8,752 nucleotides of DNA from Chloroflexota bacterium (GTDB lineage: Bacteria > Chloroflexota > Dehalococcoidia > SM23-28-2 > RBG-16-64-32), in contig JADFTG010000035.1 in the NCBI GenBank assembly GCA_022560365.1, positions 1 to 8,752 on the forward strand, written 5' to 3'. Under the pieces are notes generated by a model that did no database searches, was not told where the DNA came from, and worked only from the letters and a program-made list of their open reading frames with translations. Of the stretch, positions 5,899-8,752 are shown in pieces. The translations under genes were made by a program, and so were the position numbers. Position 1 is the first letter of the stretch, and the number at the start of each line of letters is the position of its first letter.

Positions 5899-6042
5899 AT
5901 GGAAGGCTATTGTCTCAAGTGCCGGACCAAGCGCGAAATCCAGAACCCGGTATCGGTCACACTGAAGAACGGCCGCCCCGCGACGCAGGGCACATGCCCC
6001 GTCTGTGGCACCAAGATGACCCGCATCGGTAAGTCTTCCTAA
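5899..6042 (+). CDS. DUF5679-type small zinc-ribbon protein
   Basis: The product is 47 aa. The start at 5899 is set by AGGAGG (5889-5894), five bases upstream; a longer frame from 5848 has no ribosome-binding site and overlaps the promoter. Two CxxC pairs, C5/C8 (YCLKC) and C33/C36 (CPVC), flank VTLKNGRPATQGTCPVCGTK, the recognisable DUF5679 core, with the basic CGTKMTRIGK end. The domain is widespread in Chloroflexota and Actinobacteria, alone or fused to larger proteins; its function is unknown, and zinc binding is inferred from the cysteines. It appears to be transcribed alone from its own promoter. Confidence 0.88.
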   Translation: MEGYCLKCRTKREIQNPVSVTLKNGRPATQGTCPVCGTKMTRIGKSS

Positions 6043-6228
6043 ACCACTCAGCAACAAGAGAGTCGCGCCACCCGGCGGGGGCTAACTCGTTCCCGTCGGC
6101 GATGCGCTCGATCCCGGAGGGAAGCCTCTCGCCAATACTGCCGTTCAGGCAACTTCCCGTCCTCACCGCAATGATTGTGGCGACGGACTGGCTGATCTGT
6201 TCAGAACTGTGCCGACTGTAGCGGGTCG

Positions 6229-6290
6229 TCCACCTGAGTCGGCATTGACTCCTGTAGTAATATTGCGGAGCCAGTTCGTATCCACCTGAG
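6229..6290 (+). repeat. 10-bp direct repeat upstream of peroxiredoxin
   Basis: TCCACCTGAG occurs exactly at 6229-6238 and again at 6281-6290, start points 52 bp apart (about five helical turns), both in the gap before the peroxiredoxin. Such spacing suits a pair of regulator sites on one DNA face, but chance is not excluded. The rest of the gap 6043-6334 shows no gene and no strong promoter; TTGACT at 6245-6250 lacks a good -10. Confidence 0.35.
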
Positions 6291-6301
6291 ATTCGAATTG
6301 G
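6271..6301 (+). promoter_or_regulatory. Leader hairpin ahead of peroxiredoxin
   Basis: CCAGTTCG (6271-6278) can pair with CGAATTGG (6294-6301), eight pairs including one G-U, with a 15-nt loop that contains the second TCCACCTGAG copy. It ends 20 bases before the Shine-Dalgarno. It may influence mRNA stability or translation, but no known element is recognised. Confidence 0.3.
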
Positions 6302-6334
6302 TTCAGAGAAGCGCCCGTTGTAAGGAGGTATCTG

Positions 6335-6970
6335 GTGGCTATACGACTAGGCGACAAGGCCCCTGACTTCACACAGGATTCGACGGAAGGGACGATCAAG
6401 TTCCACGACTGGATTGGCGACAGCTGGGCAGTCTTATTCTCACACCCCGCTGACTTCACGCCGGTGTGCACTACCGAACTGGGACAGGTGGCGCATCTCA
6501 AGCCGGAGTTCGACAAGCGCAACGTGAAGGTGATCGCCCTCAGCGTGGATCCCGTCGAGTCGCACAAACGCTGGGCGAGCGATATCGAAGAGACCCAGGG
6601 TGCGGCGCTCAACTTTCCCCTTCTGGCAGACGGGGACCGTAAGGTGTCTGAGCTCTACGACATGATTCACCCGAACGCCGAGGCGACGGCGACCGTACGC
6701 TCCGTGTTCATCATCGATCCGAAGAAGACGGTGCGTCTAATGCTGACTTATCCGGCACCGACCGGACGTGACTTCGGCGAAATTTTGCGGGTCATCGACT
6801 CGCTGCAGCTCACGGAGTACGAGAAAGTGGCGACCCCCGCGAACTGGAAGGATGGCGATGACGTTGTCATCCTGCCTTCCATCTCCAACGAGGAGGCCGA
6901 CAAGCTCTTCCCCAAAGGCTACAAAGAGCTGAAGCCGTACTTGCGTATGACGCCCCAACCCAACAAGTAG
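6335..6970 (+). CDS. 1-Cys peroxiredoxin (Prx6 subfamily)
   Basis: The product is 211 aa from a GTG at 6335, with the strong AAGGAGGT (6322-6329) five bases upstream. The peroxidatic motif is [14 protein letters not shown], with P38, T42 and C45; the helper Arg is R122 in [10 protein letters not shown]45 is the only cysteine, so this is a true 1-Cys enzyme needing an external thiol or another reductant. The long C-terminal region (about 160-211, with [19 protein letters not shown]) is the dimerisation extension of the Prx6 group, and the length is normal. It reduces hydrogen peroxide and organic peroxides in the cytoplasm. Although selC is nearby, the active site is an ordinary TGC cysteine codon (no in-frame TGA). 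The carbonic anhydrase follows after 74 bp and may be co-transcribed. Confidence 0.95.
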   Translation: MAIRLGDKAPDFTQDSTEGTIKFHDWIGDSWAVLFSHPADFTPVCTTELGQVAHLKPEFDKRNVKVIALSVDPVESHKRWASDIEETQGAALNFPLLADGDRKVSELYDMIHPNAEATATVRSVFIIDPKKTVRLMLTYPAPTGRDFGEILRVIDSLQLTEYEKVATPANWKDGDDVVILPSISNEEADKLFPKGYKELKPYLRMTPQPNK

Positions 6971-6980
6971 CCCAGCAGCT

Positions 6981-7015
6981 GGCAGGCCATACTGGAGGAT
7001 ATTCCATCACCTGCC
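6981..7015 (+). repeat. Inverted repeat between peroxiredoxin and carbonic anhydrase genes
   Basis: GGCAGG (6981-6986) and CCTGCC (7010-7015) pair perfectly, with an inner TGGA (6993-6996)/TCCA (7003-7006) pair, making a two-part hairpin. No T-run follows. It might be a weak terminator, a processing site or a structure that sets the ratio of the two products. Confidence 0.35.
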
Positions 7016-7044
7016 TTGCCATGCCCCAAGAAAGGAACTCCGAG

Positions 7045-7539
7045 ATGCCAGTCCTGCCCGAACTGCTCGCCGCCAACGAACGATACGCCGCTGGCTTTAC
7101 GAAGGGCGACCTGCCGATGCCCCCTGGCCGTCACGTCTCCGTCCTGGTATGCATGGACGCCCGCCTTCACCCTGAGAAGTTCCTCGGCCTGGACGAGGGC
7201 GACGCGCATGTCATCCGGAACGCCGGCGGCCGCGCCAGCGACGACGCCCTGCGGTCGCTCATCATCTCGTACAAGCTACTCGGGACGCGCGAGTTCATCG
7301 TAATCCACCACACGGACTGCGGCATGCTGACGTTCACGAACGACCAGCTGCGGGATATCCTGCGCAACGACCTGAACGCCGACGCTTCGGCGATAGACTT
7401 CCTGCCCTTCTCGGACCTGGACGAGAGCGTGCGTGAGGACGTGCAGGCGATCCGCTCGTCGCCGCTGATAACGGACGACATCTCAGTCAGCGGGTTCGTG
7501 TTCGACGTGAAGACGGGCCGTCTGCGCGAGGTGCGTTGA
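7045..7539 (+). CDS. Beta-class carbonic anhydrase
   Basis: The product is 164 aa from ATG 7045, chosen because AAAGGA lies eight bases upstream and the protein then begins [18 protein letters not shown], the usual start; an in-frame ATG at 7021 would add eight residues. The zinc ligands are C36 (VCMDAR), H89 and C92 (IHHTDCGM); the catalytic Asp-Arg pair is D38/R40. [18 protein letters not shown] (about 55-72) is the conserved core. The short form with a reduced C-terminus is typical of the clade seen in many Actinobacteria and Chloroflexota. It interconverts CO2 and bicarbonate in the cytoplasm. It follows the peroxiredoxin closely and may share its transcript, although no functional link between them is established. 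Confidence 0.93.
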   Translation: MPVLPELLAANERYAAGFTKGDLPMPPGRHVSVLVCMDARLHPEKFLGLDEGDAHVIRNAGGRASDDALRSLIISYKLLGTREFIVIHHTDCGMLTFTNDQLRDILRNDLNADASAIDFLPFSDLDESVREDVQAIRSSPLITDDISVSGFVFDVKTGRLREVR

Positions 7540-7608
7540 AGCCCGCCCCCGCCTCCTGAAGCGCAACTTCACTTAGACAAGTGAGCCTGAGGAAAAGACG
7601 GTTGCAAA

Positions 7609-8085
7609 ATGATAATTGCGAACGTGCGAGTTCAGCTAGAGCGTGAACTCGGTTACGGGCTTGAAGAGAGGTCCTGGCGCTTTCTGATTGAGAAGCTCCA
7701 TGTGGCAGACCATCTCTATCACGGCTTGAGTCTCTCAGCGCTGGCGGACCGCGCGCGAGAGATCAAGCTTCGCGAGATCTGTCTCGCTCTCCCCGATACA
7801 AAGGAAGGGATCGCCTGGAAGCACCCCGTCTTTCGCGTCCGCGAGAAGATGTTCTGCGGGTACGAGGAACTAGACGGCAAGATGACGGTGGGCTTAAAGC
7901 TCGAAGTGCCCCATGCCGACCTTCTCGCACAGGATCCACGCGTTGTGCGCTCACAATACTTTGGCAAGCACGCGAAGTGGGTCTCGATCGACGCGGCCAG
8001 CATCGACGATTGGGATGACATCGCGAACCTGATAATGGAGAGCTACCTGCTCAGCGCCCCGAAGCAAACGCTGGGTAAGGAATGA
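7609..8085 (+). CDS. MmcQ/YjbR-family protein with N-terminal helical extension
   Basis: The product is 158 aa. Residues about 54-150 match the MmcQ/YjbR (DUF419) fold: LREICLALPDTKEGIAWKHPVFRVREKMFC, then GKMTVGLKL and HAKWVSIDAASIDDWDDIANLIMESY. Members bind DNA or are uncharacterised; no catalytic residue is known. Residues 1-50 (QLERELGYGLEERSWRFLIEKLHVADHL) are an additional, mostly helical module beyond a typical family member, of a kind I associate with environmental Chloroflexota and Actinobacteria proteins. The start is uncertain: ATG 7609 has only a distant GAGGAAAAG, and GTG 7624 would remove five residues. A short inverted repeat TCACTT/AAGTGA (7569-7584) lies in the 69-bp gap after the carbonic anhydrase. 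The gene ends 57 bp before the opposing transporter remnant. Confidence 0.82.
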   Translation: MIIANVRVQLERELGYGLEERSWRFLIEKLHVADHLYHGLSLSALADRAREIKLREICLALPDTKEGIAWKHPVFRVREKMFCGYEELDGKMTVGLKLEVPHADLLAQDPRVVRSQYFGKHAKWVSIDAASIDDWDDIANLIMESYLLSAPKQTLGKE

Positions 8086-8142
8086 GCATGCTCGGCGCTG
8101 GCCAAAGGTTGATTGGAGAGCGAAGAGCGCTGGAACGCCGCC

Positions 8143-8431
8143 CTACGGGTTGAATTTCTCGTGACGTAGGAACTCGATCTGTTCGGCTCCTTCTTCCTCC
8201 TTCGTACGACGACTCGATCTGAACGGTCGAGAAGTAGAAGCCGTACTTCTCCTTCAGCATCTGAGTGATGCGGTCGAGCAGATCCGGGTTGGCCTCACCA
8301 CTCTTCAGCACGTGCGCCGAGAAAATATTCCGGCCGGAGGCAATGCTCCAAGCGTGCATGTGGTGCGTACGGACGACGCCCGGAAGCTGGTCGATGTCGC
8401 GCTTGATCGCGAGAAGATCCGTTCCTCGCGG
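8143..8431 (-). pseudogene. Remnant of cation diffusion facilitator (CzcD/ZitB type), C-terminal domain
   Basis: On the minus strand, 75 codons from 8431 to 8207 read TDLLAIKRDIDQLPGVV, then RTHHMHAWSIASG, NIFSAHVL and DLLDRITQMLKEKYG, ending in STVQIESS. This is the cytoplasmic C-terminal domain of CDF zinc or cadmium exporters, with the conserved HHMHAW motif. A one-base shift at about 8206 restores the frame TKEEEGAEQIEFLRHEKFNP, ending in TAG at 8145-8143, a believable natural C-terminus. Upstream, a second shift near 8432 separates an ESG from PRGTDL, again fitting the family. All six transmembrane helices, about 200 residues, are missing, although VSLIVSRAW (around 8545-8515) may be a faint trace. 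The SbcD-like gene starts 130 bp away, so there is no room for the rest. The gene is decayed; family assignment rests on motif recognition. Confidence 0.75.
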
Positions 8432-8505
8432 CCACTCTCGCCGATCTCGGGTCACAGCCGAGGGAAACCGACCGGCGGAACTCGCCCCGACGAGCCATTT
8501 CGGCG

Positions 8506-8533
8506 TTGACGCCGTCCACGCACGGCTTACAAT
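8506..8533 (+). promoter_or_regulatory. Promoter for the SbcD-like gene
   Basis: TTGACG (8506-8511), a 16-bp spacer and TACAAT (8528-8533) form a good promoter. The start would be near 8540, about 20 bases before the ATG at 8561. It sits within the decayed transporter region, so the promoter may have arisen or been kept as that gene was lost. Confidence 0.55.
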
Positions 8534-8560
8534 TAACGAAACGCCAACGCGCTTTATCAT

Positions 8561-8752
8561 ATGACCACGATTCTCCACACCGCCGACGTTCACCTGGACC
8601 GTGCCTATAGCGGCGCCGGCATGAGCCCCGCCATCGCCTCCGCCCGCCGCGAGGAGCTGCGCGACGCCTTCCGGCGCTTCATCGACCTGGCGCTGGAGAC
8701 CGGCGCCGACGCCGTCACTGTCGGCGGCGACCTCTACGAGCACGAGCGCGTC
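8561..8752 (+). CDS. SbcD/Mre11-like DNA repair exonuclease, N-terminal part
   Basis: The first 64 residues are visible before the window ends. The N-terminus MTTILHTADVHLDRAYSG holds the first calcineurin-type metallophosphoesterase motif D-x-H (D9, H11). The second motif, GGDLYEH, appears at about residues 56-62, where D58 would bridge two metals. The helix between them (SARREELRDAFRRFIDLALETGADAVTVGG) fits the family. SbcD/Mre11 nucleases act with SbcC/Rad50 ATPases to process DNA ends and hairpins; a partner gene would be expected just downstream, beyond the window. No clear Shine-Dalgarno precedes the ATG (TTATCAT), but a promoter is present. Other metallophosphoesterases share these motifs, so the repair role is inferred. 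Confidence 0.85.
   Translation, partial: MTTILHTADVHLDRAYSGAGMSPAIASARREELRDAFRRFIDLALETGADAVTVGGDLYEHERV

Noticed and set aside
6081..6135. GC-rich hairpins after the DUF5679 gene as a known RNA or terminator
   Set aside because: The stems are only 4-5 bp, there is no T-run, and there is no match to a recognised RNA family.
5957..6166. Minus-strand 69-codon open frame partly in the gap after DUF5679
   Set aside because: Half of it is antisense to the zinc ribbon; there is no family match, no Shine-Dalgarno of note and mixed codon choice.
6455..6480. Peroxiredoxin as a selenoprotein using the nearby selC
   Set aside because: The active-site codon is TGC and no in-frame TGA interrupts the gene.
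8051..8743. Minus-strand 230-codon open frame taken as one intact gene
   Set aside because: Only its middle resembles a CDF C-terminal domain; the start is antisense to the SbcD-like gene and the end runs past the natural stop in another frame, so it is a chance run through a pseudogene.

Overview
The window looks like chromosomal DNA from a high-GC bacterium, most probably a member of the Chloroflexota (Dehalococcoidia-like or a related lineage). This is inferred from the protein mix: a small secreted cohesin-dockerin protein, a DUF5679 zinc ribbon, an F420-type LLM oxidoreductase, an EthD-domain protein, an MMPL transporter N-terminus of the type seen there, and a selenocysteine tRNA. No phage, IS element or CRISPR array is visible. 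Recognisable sigma70-type promoters of the form TTGACN, 16-18 bp spacer, TAnnnT recur before several genes.

Left part (1-3182, mainly minus strand): a secreted subtilisin-family protease, cut by the window edge, lies 8 bp downstream of a DinB-family protein; the two probably form an operon driven by a TTGACA promoter at about 1541-1570. Upstream, on the same strand, is a secreted protein with a cohesin-like domain followed by a dockerin. Then come two plus-strand items: a short unrecognised gene (2472-2666) and a decayed N-terminal remnant of an MMPL/RND-type transporter (2679-2890). A 76-aa zinc-ribbon protein (2949-3179, minus) follows. It is preceded by a gene-free stretch of about 330 bp that can fold into several helices, including a possible pseudoknot, and may be an undescribed structured leader.

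Middle part (3460-5470, plus strand): a good promoter and Shine-Dalgarno drive an LLM-class F420-dependent oxidoreductase. A flavin reductase and an EthD-domain protein follow; those two overlap by 4 bp. A hairpin after the EthD gene is a probable terminator. The set looks like a small oxidative or catabolic unit with unknown substrate.

Right part (5543-8752): a selenocysteine tRNA (selC) with anticodon TCA, a DUF5679 zinc-ribbon gene with its own promoter, a 1-Cys peroxiredoxin, a beta-class carbonic anhydrase, and an MmcQ/YjbR-family protein with an extra N-terminal helical region. A minus-strand remnant of the C-terminal domain of a cation diffusion facilitator (at least two frameshifts and no N-terminal half) lies between that gene and the start of an SbcD/Mre11-like DNA-repair exonuclease, which runs off the right edge.

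The points most worth a second look are the structured region upstream of the zinc-ribbon gene, the imperfect acceptor stem of selC, the cohesin-dockerin fusion, and the two transporter remnants, which were found only by reading across frames.
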